From Oscheius dolichura (taxonomy: Eukaryota; Nematoda; Chromadorea; Rhabditida; Rhabditidae), in the NCBI GenBank assembly GCA_932521035.1, contig OW051494.1:3272001-3336000 (forward strand): a stretch of DNA of 64,000 nucleotides, given 5' to 3'. How positions within the stretch are numbered: the first letter of the stretch is position 1; each line of letters begins with the position of its first letter. Below, piece after piece: positions 34,718 through 45,037 of the stretch. A program made the translations under genes and the position numbers. A model generated the notes under the pieces. The model did no database searches. It saw only the letters and a list, made by a program, of their open reading frames with translations, and was not told where the DNA came from.

Positions 34718-35054
34718 GAATATATTTGAACCGTAGATGTATGTATCTCTTTTTCATAAATAAATTTCAGTCTCACCACGTTGTGTATATTATTGTTTAT
34801 TGTTATTCTTTCAAGTGTAAATGTCTACAAGTGAATTTAATTATATGATGGATTCTACTCACTTTTGTGTCAAGCACGAAATTTTATATTAGTAGTAAAA
34901 TGGAATTCTCGATGAAGAAAATAATGAGATCAAAAACCATTTCGGCTATCTTTGCAAGCGCGATCGCGGACTTTGTACTGCGCCTTTTGCCATCTGTGCA
35001 TTTCTTTCTTTTCTGTTATAGCTTTATACGTCTTTGTTTTAGCCTCCAAAAACG

Positions 35055-36506
35055 ATGTCCAAGAGTGGAATTTTTATCGTCGGAGCTAAGAGGACAGCCT
35101 TCGGAACATTTGGAGGAAAATTGAAGAATATTTCTGCTACTGATCTCGGCGTTGCTGCTACAACTGCTGCAATTAAACATGCTAATATCAAGCCAGAAAT
35201 TGTAGACCACGTAATTTTTGGTTAGTTGATTTTTACATTTATTCATGACGGTGATGTAATTTTACTTTTTTACATATCACTTCGTTCATTCAGGTAATGT
35301 TTATGGCTCTAGCAAGGATGCTATTTACCTCAGCCGGCACATTGGCCTAAAGAGTGGCATCCCACAGGAAGTTGGCGCCTTAACTGTTAATCGTCTTTGT
35401 GGTTCCGGATTTCAATCTATTGTTAGTGCTGCCCAGGTATTTTGTTTTATTTGCCATTTAAAGGTTTTCTTTCAGCAAATAAATACTGGAGAATCATCAG
35501 TTGTTGTAGCAGGAGGCACAGAAAACATGTCTCAGTTTCCCTTTGTCGTCAGAAATGTCCGTTTTGGAACAGCTTTAGGGCAGAATTATGAGGTACGATA
35601 AATTTATTCACCTTGTAAATATCCCAAATTTCAGTTTGAAGACACTTTGTGGAATTCGGTTCGCGACTCTTATCCCAAGATGATGATGGGCGAGACGGCC
35701 GAAAAACTGGGCGCTCAATATAAAGTTACACGTGAAGAAGCCAATGAGTTCGCTTTTCGGTCGCAAACCCTTTGGAAGAAAGCCAATGAAGCCGGTCATT
35801 TCAAAAGCGAAATTGTACCCATACAAGTTAAGGGTAAGAAAGGCGAAGAAACCTTTGAGGTTTGAAAACCATTATATGTGATCTTATAAAATTTAGGTCG
35901 ATGAGCATCCTAGGTTGACTTCCGTTGAGCAGCTCAACAAATTGAAGCCCGTTTTTGTTAAGGATGGAACCGTAAATGCTGGAAATGCTTCTGGAGTCTC
36001 AGATGGTGCTGCTGCTGTCGTAGTTGCAGGAGAGGAAGCAGTCAAAAAACACGGGCTCAAACCTTTGGTACGGGTTGTTGGATACGCTGCAGTCGGTACG
36101 TTATTCCTGTGATTGAAATAATCGCTTCCTAGGTGTCGATCCATCCATTATGGGTATAGGCCCAGCTCCGGCTATTCGCAAAGTTCTTGCACAAACTGGG
36201 GTTAAATTTGATGAAATTGACTTATTCGAAGTCAACGAAGCCTTCGCTCCACAAGCCGTAGCTGTACAACGAGAGCTAAATATTCCTCTAGAGAAACTCA
36301 ACACTAATGGTGGAGCCATTGCTCTAGGACATCCATTGGCTGCTTCCGGCACTAGAATCAGCGCTCATCTTGCTCATGAACTTCAGTTAGTTTAACAAAT
36401 TTCTAACTTTACATTCTTATGTAGCCGTCGTCAACTGAAATACGGAATTGGTGCAGCCTGTATCGGAGGAGGTCAGGGAATTGCAGTTCTGTATGAAAGA
36501 GTTTAA
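35055..36506 (+). CDS. acaa-2: Mitochondrial 3-ketoacyl-CoA thiolase (ACAA2-like)
   Basis: Thiolase of mitochondrial fatty-acid beta-oxidation: 3-ketoacyl-CoA plus CoA gives acetyl-CoA plus shortened acyl-CoA. Start 35055 gives [20 protein letters not shown]. Active-site elements are all present: nucleophile Cys in [19 protein letters not shown], the loop [12 protein letters not shown], catalytic His in [14 protein letters not shown], and the second Cys in CIGGGQG near the C-terminus. [10 protein letters not shown] and [14 protein letters not shown] also match the family. About eight exons with short introns total about 390 residues, a normal length. The N-terminus is short, as in ACAA2, whose targeting signal is not cleaved. 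An acceptor (gttttag) 12 nt before the ATG suggests trans-splicing. AT-rich codon use. It ends 50 bp from the convergent lectin gene 3. Confidence 0.95.
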
Positions 36507-36556
36507 ATTTTAATTTTTTTTTAAATGAAGTTTTATCGGTTTTATTCTTTTCTTCT

Positions 36557-37839
36557 TTATTGAGAGCAGTAATAGTTAGAATTACAAACGGGATTTTGAC
36601 AGCAAAATTGATAGCCATTACGAGAATCTGTAACGATCCAAGTTTGTAATGGAGTTATAATGACGCTAGTATTACTACTTCCAGAAGGTACAATTCCCTT
36701 TTCCCAAGGTTGATAGCCATCAACAGGACTGCCATTCATCCATTGCCAATTTTGGTTAGTATTGTTCCATCGTAATCCAATGTAGAAGGACGTGTTTGGT
36801 ATCAGGCTAGTAAGAAACATTGTTTTATTTGCTGTCTCATCAGATGCGATTATTCCATTAGATGTGGAGCATATTACAGTAGCCCGATTAAAATTTTGGC
36901 TCAAATTGACTACACTATAGCAACCTGAATATGGTTACCCAGTGATAACAGCTTCTAAACCTGAAATGGGTGATCCTCTTGAATTATTTAAATATGAATA
37001 AGTATGAACGGGACAGTAGCAGTTAGCTGATAAGTTTCTTATTATTTTTTCTAAATGACCCACTATCACAGAGGGCATCGGGAAGATCATGTTGAGAACC
37101 GCCTTTCATCGAGAGAAAGTAGCCAGGCGAAGCAATATCTTTCAGCGTTTCTATGTCAGCCCCAAGTTTGAAGACATCTGAAGGTTTTTATGTTTTTCTT
37201 CTGATTTCTCAACTGTAGACAATTATTATGCCACCATTTGCTTTGAAATTATCAGCTATCCGTAAGGGAGATGACTGCCCACGAGGCCAGTAGGTAGCCG
37301 CCATGATTACAATAATTCGTTGGGCATTCGGCCTGTGGTTAGACCCTTCAAACTGCTCCATAGCTGTCCGGATTCCATCCTCCAAATTGGTGTTCTCATC
37401 TCCATTATAGGGAAGACCCGTAATATTTGTCATGTCCTCATTATCAACTGTTCCTAATTCTCGATACACCATTGCATTGTCCCCATAGGTTACGATTCCA
37501 AGCCGACTTGTGTAATTCTAATGCTCTCTAATTTTTTTACATAGAGAAAATGACCAACAGATGTTGTGTAATTAGGATATTGGAGATTGAATTGAGCAAG
37601 AGTTGCGGCGGCGTAAGTCCAAGCCGTTTCCAGAAGGAGATCTCCCATGGCAGACGACGCATCAAATACAAAAACCATATCCACCCAGACAGTCGAATAA
37701 TTACATCTGGAATGGGATTTATTGAGTGAGATTGCTCCCTTACGCCGGCACGGCAGCTTGAATCCCTATTTGATCATTATTTGCAGCTGATAATAAACTA
37801 GAGATGCTGCAGACGACTAGAAATTGAAACAAGCCCATG
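36557..37839 (-). CDS. Secreted vWA-C-type lectin protein (gene 3)
   Basis: Start 37839 on - encodes signal peptide MGLFQFLVVCSISSLLSA. A single vWA domain follows (STVWVDMVFVFDASSAMGD; MVYRELGTVDNEDMTNI; RIIVIMAATYWPRGQSSP), then a Cys link and a C-type lectin domain (SFYIGLRWNNTNQNWQWMNG) ending CNSNYYCSQ. The stop TAA is part of an AATAAA polyadenylation signal. There is no vWA-1, so this is the simpler architecture in the family. The metal site is DASSA, not DxSxS. The gene is markedly more AT-rich than its lectin relatives, matching its neighbours NDUFA1 and ACAA2. Confidence 0.85.
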
Positions 37840-37944
37840 TTTGTTCTGCAAGAATTATTGAATCGGCTTATCTTTGCAGAGAAAGTGAAGCGGGTGATGA
37901 CTGTAGAGACACTAATCGGCCGAATGCTACAAACATCAGAGACA

Positions 37945-38190
37945 CCCTCATAATTAGTAGTTTATTTCGATAATTTATGCATAATAAAATATATATCAGA
38001 GGGGGAATGAATTGTCTGTCTCTTGATCGTTTTGCTGATCGGCCGTCTTCTTGGGTGGGCACTCCATCTCTTGGAGCTGGACACCGTAGTCCTGGAGGCG
38101 GAAGCGCACATAACTGTTCAGGAATAAAGTGGGAGCACAGCTGTCCGCAATATAGCGAACACTTCGGAGGTGTTAGGGGTCGTTAGACAT
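37945..38190 (-). pseudogene. Chimeric 3' exon duplicate (gene fragment)
   Basis: Positions 37945-38076 repeat 38240-38372 almost exactly: the last exon and 3' UTR of the adjacent unknown gene, encoding QEMECPPKK(T)ADQQNDQETD and a stop. Upstream of it, 38077-38190 is a different sequence (CAPTLFLNSYVRFRLQDYGV on -) that also occurs at about 55148-55275. The two parts are in frame. No start or upstream exons are present, so it is a fragment formed by local duplication plus recombination, unless an unseen upstream exon exists. Confidence 0.55.
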
Positions 38191-38290
38191 CATTTTTTTA
38201 ATGCTTTATTAGCGTTTATAATTGTCTCTCTGATTAGACACCCCATAATTAGTAGTTTATTTCGATAATTTATACATAATAAAATATATA

Positions 38291-39060
38291 TCAGAGGGGG
38301 GATGAATTGTCTGTCTCTTGATCGTTTTGCTGGTCGGCCATCTTCTTGGGTGGGCACTCCATCTCTTGGTGCTTTCTTAGGGTTATCTCGCCAATGCATA
38401 CATCGCGTGCTTTCCAAACTCTCTTCAGCCCGGCAGGCTGTAGGCAGTACCCCTAAAAGAAGGTGAAGCCTCTTCGATAATACTTACCCAGTCTCCCTTC
38501 TGAAGTCGTTCCAATGTGATCGAGTAGGTGGCGGTCTCTATGATTAACTGAAAGTGGAGAAGGATTGTTTTGGTTGGTTCGGAGGGGCCGAGATTACCTT
38601 ATCTCCGCGGCACTGGAGACTCCCTTCAGGTAGACCCAAGTCCCCGATCTCTCCGGGCGAGAGGATGGTTTTCTTGTTAGGAATCGGAATTTTGAAACAT
38701 TTTAAAAGGGGATTGGGGTCGGCCACCAGCATCTGAAAGGGGAATATTGGAGAAAATTCAGGAAATTGGACCTGGACAAGAGCAGCCAATGAGGGCGTCG
38801 ACTCTGTCACCACTGCCTCTGTCACCACCCATGTAGACGCTTTCATATTTCGTCAAAACTTGGACATAGTCGGATGGAATACAGTCACAGTATTCGACGT
38901 TAATCTTCTTGACACCCTGGAAAGAATCTTCCTATTCAATATTGGATAAGGTCGGCGGGGAGTACTGTAGCCGGCTGCTTACCAGGGTGGCCAGCTGCGC
39001 CAGCCTGTCGAATGGCAGAGGGATCCGGAGTCGACTACGAAAGGGAAAATGTGGTTGCAT
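38291..39060 (-). CDS. Paralogue of the unknown family gene, possibly frameshifted
   Basis: Related to 28724-30015. On -, Met 39060 gives MQPHFPFRSRLRIPLPFDRL, right after an acceptor (cactacag). Next comes GVKKINVEYCDCIPSDYVQ with LTKYESVYMG. After a tandem tggtgacagag repeat the matching frame shifts by one base to ESTPSLAALVQ, then MLVADPNPLLKCFKIPIPNK, LSPGEIGDLGLPEGSLQCRG, ETATYSITLERLQKGDW and a C-terminal exon GYCLQPAGLKRVWKARDVC to SSPL, stop TGA. The frame change inside one exon, with no plausible intron, suggests a frameshift: a pseudogene, an assembly error or a missed micro-intron. An upstream frame with FPLERIPYSNLMRILKNGF resembles an F-box start but is not in phase. Confidence 0.5.
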
Positions 39061-39285
39061 CGTTCTGTAGTGAACATGTCCGGGTTGAAACCGTTTTTGA
39101 GGATACGCATCAGATTGCTGTAGGGGATACGCTCAAGGGGAAAGGCTGCCATGTCGGAGAGAAGACGGAGGAAATGCAAGACGCAAAAATTAGACAGAGG
39201 AAAGCCAAGAGACAGGGGGAGGGACGAAGCGATGAAAGACGCCAAGCGGCCGACAACCTCATAGTAATTATTTTATATTGAGCAA

Positions 39286-41598
39286 TCACGCACAATAATG
39301 TACAGAATGGCAGGGTATCATCTCACAGACAAAATAATATCCATTTCGACAGTCCACCGGCTGCCACTGGCCATTCGAGTTCACATAGACGCATGTCTGT
39401 CCTCCCGAGCCGTCGTGCGTCGTCCCAGAGGCCCAGGGCTGATAGGAGCCAACGGGGGAGCCGTTCGGCCATTCCCACGCCTGATCGATGTTGTTATAGG
39501 TCAAGCCAATGTAGAACGTGGCGGTGGTAGGCGAGAACAGGGATTGGAGGAAAGTGGTCTTGGCGGCCGACTGGTCGTAGGTTACGGTGGCGTTGTAATA
39601 TTGCTGGTAGCACTGGTTCGACGCTCGGGCATAGCTGTTCTGGGCCTTGATCTCCACGTAGCAACCTGATTGCGGTGGTTATAAGTAATTTTGGAGACGT
39701 TTACCATCGGTGGGAGTGTCTCTCAAAGAATTGGAGAAGCTCCTCTGCTGGGTGGGGCAGAAACAATTGGCTGAAGGAGTTTTTTTAGGAGAGGATGGAG
39801 AGTCTTACCGTCACAAAGGCCGGCAGCCATGTCAGTCAGTTGACTGTTCAACGTGGAGGAGTAGAAATAGCCGGGGGAGGCGATTTCCTTCAGTGTGGAC
39901 GACTCTAATCCTCCTTCGGGGAGGAAGTCTGAAGGAATTCTATATGGCCGGCCAATTCCGGCGACTCACTGTAGACGAGGATGACTCCGTCGGACTCTTT
40001 GAAAGTGGTGGCCGTCTTATTCGGAGACGTCACCCCGTCCGGGTTGTAGACCGCCGCATAGATGAAGATCACCCGTCGGGCGTTGCTTCGATGTCTCGCC
40101 GAGTTGAATTCTCCCACGGCCGCTTGTATCGCAGCTTCGAGATTCGTGCTTTTGTCGCCCTTGAACGGTAGCTCGAAGAGGTTGTCAATGTCGTTGTTGT
40201 CCAGGCTCCCCAGTGGATAGAGGACGGTGGCGTCGTTGCCATAGGTGATCACTCCCACCTTGGTGTAATAATTCTAAAATAAGTACAAATTAAGAGAGAA
40301 ATAAAGGTCTTACACTAGCCGAGTACCCTGTCTTCTGCACATTGAAACTGTCCAGCATGGTGGCGGCCGATCCCCACATGGCGTTAAGGCCATCCTGTCC
40401 GGTGGAGGCGCAGGCGTCCATCAGGAACATTATGTCCAACCAGGCTGTTTGTGTATTACACCTAGAAGACACTTTTACTTTATTGGGGAGACTGTCCTAC
40501 TGGCATTGCACGGAGCTAGATGGCGAAGGCGGCGGAGTCCAGTCTGAATGGTGGGCTGCCCGGGGAGGGAGGAGGGGACTTACTGGGATTGGCGGTGGTA
40601 TAGGGGGCGAGGGTGGTGTCTGGTGAACCGTTAATATTACCTAAAAGATTCATTTTCTTCTTCAAAAACTACTGATAAAATCTTCCCCAAGACCACAACC
40701 ACAAGGTACACAGAGAATTGAATCGGTGTAACGGCGGCCACTCTACCTTATCTTTCCGCGATTATAACAATGAACTGCGTTTTTTATGGATTTACAGAAA
40801 TGACTATGCAGGAGACAGTCACTCATATTCAAAACTTTAGCCACCCACAGTTCTGTCCCTGATTGCAGGCCTTTTGGACGAGGCAGGGGCCGAGGTTGGG
40901 CGGCGCGTCTTCGAGGTTCGCCACGGGGTAGATGGTGGCCGGGAAGCCGTTGAAGTTGGCCCCGTTCATGGCAATCACTGTGAACTGTTGGCTGGCCATA
41001 TTCAGCCGAATGTAGTCCCCGGCCTGGGAAATGTCATTCGCGTCTCTGAAAGCCGTTGTCATCGTAGGTGATAGAGGGAAATTACTTGCTCCCGGAGAAG
41101 AGGATCATCGTGGTGACACTGCTCCCGTAGTAGAGATTGACTGTTTGGAGGAGGGTATACAGGCTGGAGTTACTGCTGCCCACGCTGGAGTACGTCGTCT
41201 CCAAAGAGTTCAGCTGGCCACAGGCGGACTGCAGATCCCCAATCGGGGGGAAACTGTTCACATTGCCTGTTCCGTAAGAGATGAGAGCCAGCTGAAGGGG
41301 ACTTCAAAGGCGGTTAGATTTGCGGCCTACCTTCTGACTGGTGCTCCAAGCCGTACCGGGGAGGATGTTGAACCGGATCCAGTCGAACTCTGACCGGATC
41401 TGGGAATCAGTTATATCGGTGGAGGTGTCGATGATGTAGAGTACGGTAGTGGCACAGACGGCATAGGCTCCTCCTTGAGGAGGACAGGTGTACTGGGCAC
41501 TCGCTAAAGGGGGAGGATTAGATCGGGAGGAGGGACGACTAACCGAAGGACAGGCCGAGGAGGCCGAGGAGACCGAGGAGAAACCGCCGACCCAACAT
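39286..41598 (-). CDS. Secreted vWA-vWA-C-type lectin protein (copy 4, inverted duplicate of copy 1)
   Basis: Same architecture as the gene at 26015-28629, on the opposite strand. It has the same signal-peptide start, vWA-1 (YTCPPQGGAYAVC; VLYIIDTSTD), a linker with CNINGSPDTTLAP, vWA-2 (WLDIMFLMDACASTG; VGVITYGNDATVLYPLGSL), ANCFCP, and a lectin domain (ATFYIGLTYNNIDQAWEWPN) ending CEMIPCHSVHYCA, stop TGA at 39286-39288. The intron before vWA-2 differs from copy 1 by about one base in 126, whereas the lectin domain differs at roughly a third of positions. The metal-site motif is DACAS. A TATA-like catataag lies about 40 bp upstream of the start. The lectin lacks EPN/QPD and WND motifs. Confidence 0.87.
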
Positions 41599-41637
41599 GG
41601 CGGGAAATTGTGGTGAGAGATAAGGAGACGGCTTCTC

Positions 41638-41645
41638 TTATATGG
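41638..41645 (-). promoter_or_regulatory. TATA-like box upstream of lectin copy 4
   Basis: The - strand reads catataagag about 40 nt before the start codon, where a TATA box would sit for a short 5' UTR. Copy 1 shares only about 30 bp upstream of its ATG with copy 4 and then differs, so the promoters of the two copies are not identical. Inferred from position and sequence only. Confidence 0.35.
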
Positions 41646-41949
41646 GTCTGATAGAACAGATGGTAAATAGACACTCATTCGTTCTCTTTATGTGAATAAT
41701 AGAGAGTGAGTATTGGTTCCTCGAAACGAATATTATCAGTGCATCGACTTTTTTACTCGGTTACATCATTGGGGGCAACAGTGTGTTTCATTTAGAATTG
41801 CCCTCACAAAGCGAGACATGAAGTTGGATCGACAATTTTAGCCCAGGATGAACCTCAAAGGTTGGTTTCTTACGACCGCAGAAATAAAAAAAGTAAAAGG
41901 AGAAAACGATTCACGATTTTATTCTTAAATTTTGAGCTGTCTTTCTATT

Positions 41950-43162
41950 TTATTTCTTCGCCTCGACCAGTGGAGACGGGCATTTGCCCGTTGACGGAGA
42001 GGTTGGAGACGTCTTCTTGACCGACATCTTCTCCGCCGTCTTCTTCAAGTGCGGATCATACATCTGCACCTGGCACTTCAGATCCCTGAATTACTGTAGT
42101 TCAAGAGAAAGGAGAAGGGCCAACTTGGAGACGAGGAGGACGCCGGCGAGATTCTTGGCCTGTCCACAGTAATACGGCGCGGAGAAGATGGTCAGACACG
42201 AGCGGCCGGCGAAGAAGGCGTAGCCGTCCTCGACACATTGGTGGGCCCGGCAGATCAGATCAATGTCGAATCGCTTACAGAAGTCCGCGATGGCTTGTTT
42301 TCCAAAGATCTAAAACATTCCTCCAGCTGTCTTCCCTACTCCCGAGCCAACCTTTCCCACTTGTCTGGGGCTGTCGTCGAAGTATTCCACCTTGGGAGAC
42401 GGGTCCGACCAGAGGATGTCCGTCAGCAGGCCGCAGTCCGTGATATCCGTTGGCCGTTGGATCTTTTTGAACTGCTTGAAACTCTTCAGATGGGGCGAGA
42501 TGCCCCCGTGGGCACAGAAGATCCTCCGGCCGACGACGGCCGCCACGGGCAGACAGTTGAACACGTGCTGGTAGTGGGTCCACAGCTCGACTCCCTTCTC
42601 GTACTTCCTCTTGCACTCGTCCAAGAACCCGTACTGAAAGTTGACGATCCGGGTCTCGTGATTGCCTCGGAGGAGGAAGACATCCCTCGGGTGGCGCAGC
42701 TTAAAGGCCATCAGGAGGGAGACCGTCTCGACGCTGAAGCTGCCCCGGTCGACGTAGTCCCCCATGAAGAGGTAGCGCGTCTTCGGCGGCAGTCCAAAGG
42801 CCCGCATCATCTTCTGCAAGTCCATCAACTGACCATGGAGATCACCGAAAATGGTCAGCGGAGCCTTTATCCTGAACAGTCGCTTTACAATAGGGAAGAG
42901 GAGAGGCGTACTCGAGGAAGGCCGCCTCCTGGAGGAAGAGAGCCCGGCAGCGGAGACAGAGTTCACGAAGCTCGTCGAATGTCAGCGTCGGCGTCGTCCC
43001 GCCGCCCTCCTTGATCTTCAAAATCCGAGCTATCATATCATCCAAATGGTCGAAGATTTGATTGCTTTTCTGAATTATATTTTCGACAAAGAAATGAAAA
43101 AGACGGACGTCGAGTTTTTTGGCCGACTTCAAGTCGTCCTTTTCACGTCGACCGGCGTCCAT
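41950..43162 (-). CDS. Divergent PP1-type serine/threonine phosphatase
   Basis: Metallophosphatase of the PP1 catalytic class. Start 43162 gives MDAGRREKDDLKSAKK, an N-terminal extension beyond typical PP1, then a helical region (FDELRELCLRCRALFLQE). Metal and catalytic motifs are present: FGDLHGQ, MGDYVDRG, LLRGNHETR, HGGISP, LICRAHQCVEDGY. The C-terminal signature reads SAPYYCGQAKN where PP1 has SAPNYCGEFDN. The tail carries Ser/Pro/Lys repeats (KKTSPTSPSTGKCPSPLVEA), stop TAA. Introns are short. Nematodes have many divergent PP1-like genes, often expressed in sperm; that role is inferred, not shown. It lies 350 bp from lectin copy 4, whose upstream region shows no other gene. Confidence 0.9.
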
Positions 43163-44951
43163 GGCGGCACTCGAGACAATGGAGCTCGAGAGACGGGAAA
43201 GGATTACCTTAGCTGCCGACTGGATGTAACTTGTTGTGAAGGAGGGGATCCAGCCGGGGAGGACAAATTGACAGCCTTCGTCTCTGATGAATGTCCCCCG
43301 TTCTAGAGCCGTCGTCGCCGTTGTCTGCTCTCAATCTTTGACGCCAGGAAGAACTCGTTGTCCCCCCTCTCCCCGACCCCCCGAGGAGACTATTTTCAGT
43401 TCCCAAATTCGATTCTGATGCCGCCTCCCTCCCTCTCCTAGTGACTTCAGTTAGGCCATCAAGCACCATGCTCTAAGCGGGCCGTCCTCTATCTTTGACT
43501 AGCCTTGTCAGGGGAGGGATCCCCCGGACGATGGCTGAATGGGATAAGAGCATCTTTTTGACCCTCTTCCTTTAAAAACCTCCCCATTCAGCTGCCATCC
43601 TCCTTCCCTTCTCCTAGTCCTCCGAGTCAAAAGCCCCTAATTTAAAGCCGGCTTTTTCCATTCTGCAGCCGAACCCCCCTTTTTCCCTCAAATTCGGTTA
43701 TTATTTCCGGCCAATTTGACGACGGCTGACTGCCGAATTCCTTATTGCTCTCTCCAGAATCAAAATAACGTGTGTCCAGTCATCCATGGCTCGCCGACCT
43801 CTCTCCCTCTTCCCCTGCTCATTAGCTTCCTCCACACGCCATTACTCATCCTAAACTGCTTCAGCTGGGACAGCCACCAGCCACTTTACTTTACTGCCTG
43901 GTGTTGTTTTCCTTTGTCTTCTCTTTTTGGGGGGAAGGAGGTCTCTTTCAAACTAACCGGACGAGCCATTTAAATAATTAGCCATTCATTCAATTGGAGA
44001 CACTTGGAGATACTCCGTCGGCCGGCCGCCTCTCCTCCAAATGTAACTTACTTGACTGGAGACCGAGGGGTCACGTGGCCAGTTGATGTCATTCTCGACC
44101 AGCACCCGTCTTCTCGGCTCAAGTAAACTGGAAGAGAGAGAAATTCGAGCCACCTTTTGCCATTGACACCCCGGGAGGAGGCGCCTCTTTTTGTCTCATA
44201 ACAGTTTTCGACATCTGGTCTCCTCCTCTCATCGGCCGCGGCAGACTATTCCCGTCCTCCTGATCCTCTTTCGGATTGTTTTTCCCTTCTAAAATTAGCA
44301 GCGAGGGAGTCAGCTTCTTCCCTAAAATCCAGTTCAACCCCCTGAAATCTCTAGAACAATGGGAGGTTGTGCATTTCTGACGAGTTGGCATCACTAGGGG
44401 GGAATCCCCTCCCCCGCCGGTTTCTGCCTCCTGATCCCGGGAAGTATGGAACGTGGCGTGTTCCCTTTCCATGAAGACCTCGTCTCCAAGAGAGCCCCCG
44501 AGGGGAGTCCTTCCCTCTTCTAGGAATTCCCCTTTTTCCCTGTTGTAATTCACTTTTCCTCGGTTATTCTCGGCAATCCTCCGGCCATATAAGGTGCTCC
44601 CGCTCCCTGCCTCCCGTTATAACGAACCTCCTCGTAAATTGGCCATCCCGTTCCTTTGGGAAATCACATCCCTCACTCTCACTACTCCACAACTTTTTTT
44701 ATTTCCCTTCCCAGAATACGTATTTTGTTATATTTCGGGAAATGACGCCATGCTCTCTAGTGTGCTGCAAACACTCACACGCGCCTCCCGTGCATAGTCC
44801 TCCTGCCATAATTAGTCGAGGGTGGAACTGGTCCCCCGCTTCCCCCTTTTCACTCTAATTATGCTTCTCCCCGGGTTATGGCTCTTCCAGCAGGTACTTC
44901 CATTTCCCCTTTTCTTTGCTCCACTCGTCCCAAATAAAGTGGTCAGTTCAG

Positions 44952-45037
44952 ATGAAGCACACGTTCGCCCGGTACTCGTTGACCATCCCCTCCATCCCGG
45001 AGAATCTCATCGCCTCGCTTCGACAATGGAACGAATG
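44952..45037 (+). other. Candidate upstream coding exon
   Basis: ATG directly follows an acceptor (gtcagttcag) and encodes MKHTFARYSLTIPSIPENLI plus ASLRQWNE, ending at a strong gtaagt donor in phase 2. It stands out from the C/T-rich background by balanced composition. It joins in frame to the candidate exon at 48309. Ownership by the CaMKK gene is inferred. Confidence 0.4.

Noticed and set aside
38979-39245. F-box-like start FPLERIPYSNLMRILKNGF for the unknown family gene at 38.3 kb
   Set aside because: This frame does not join the homologous frame (RIPLPFDRLAQLATL) with any usable intron, and the paralogue has no such segment.
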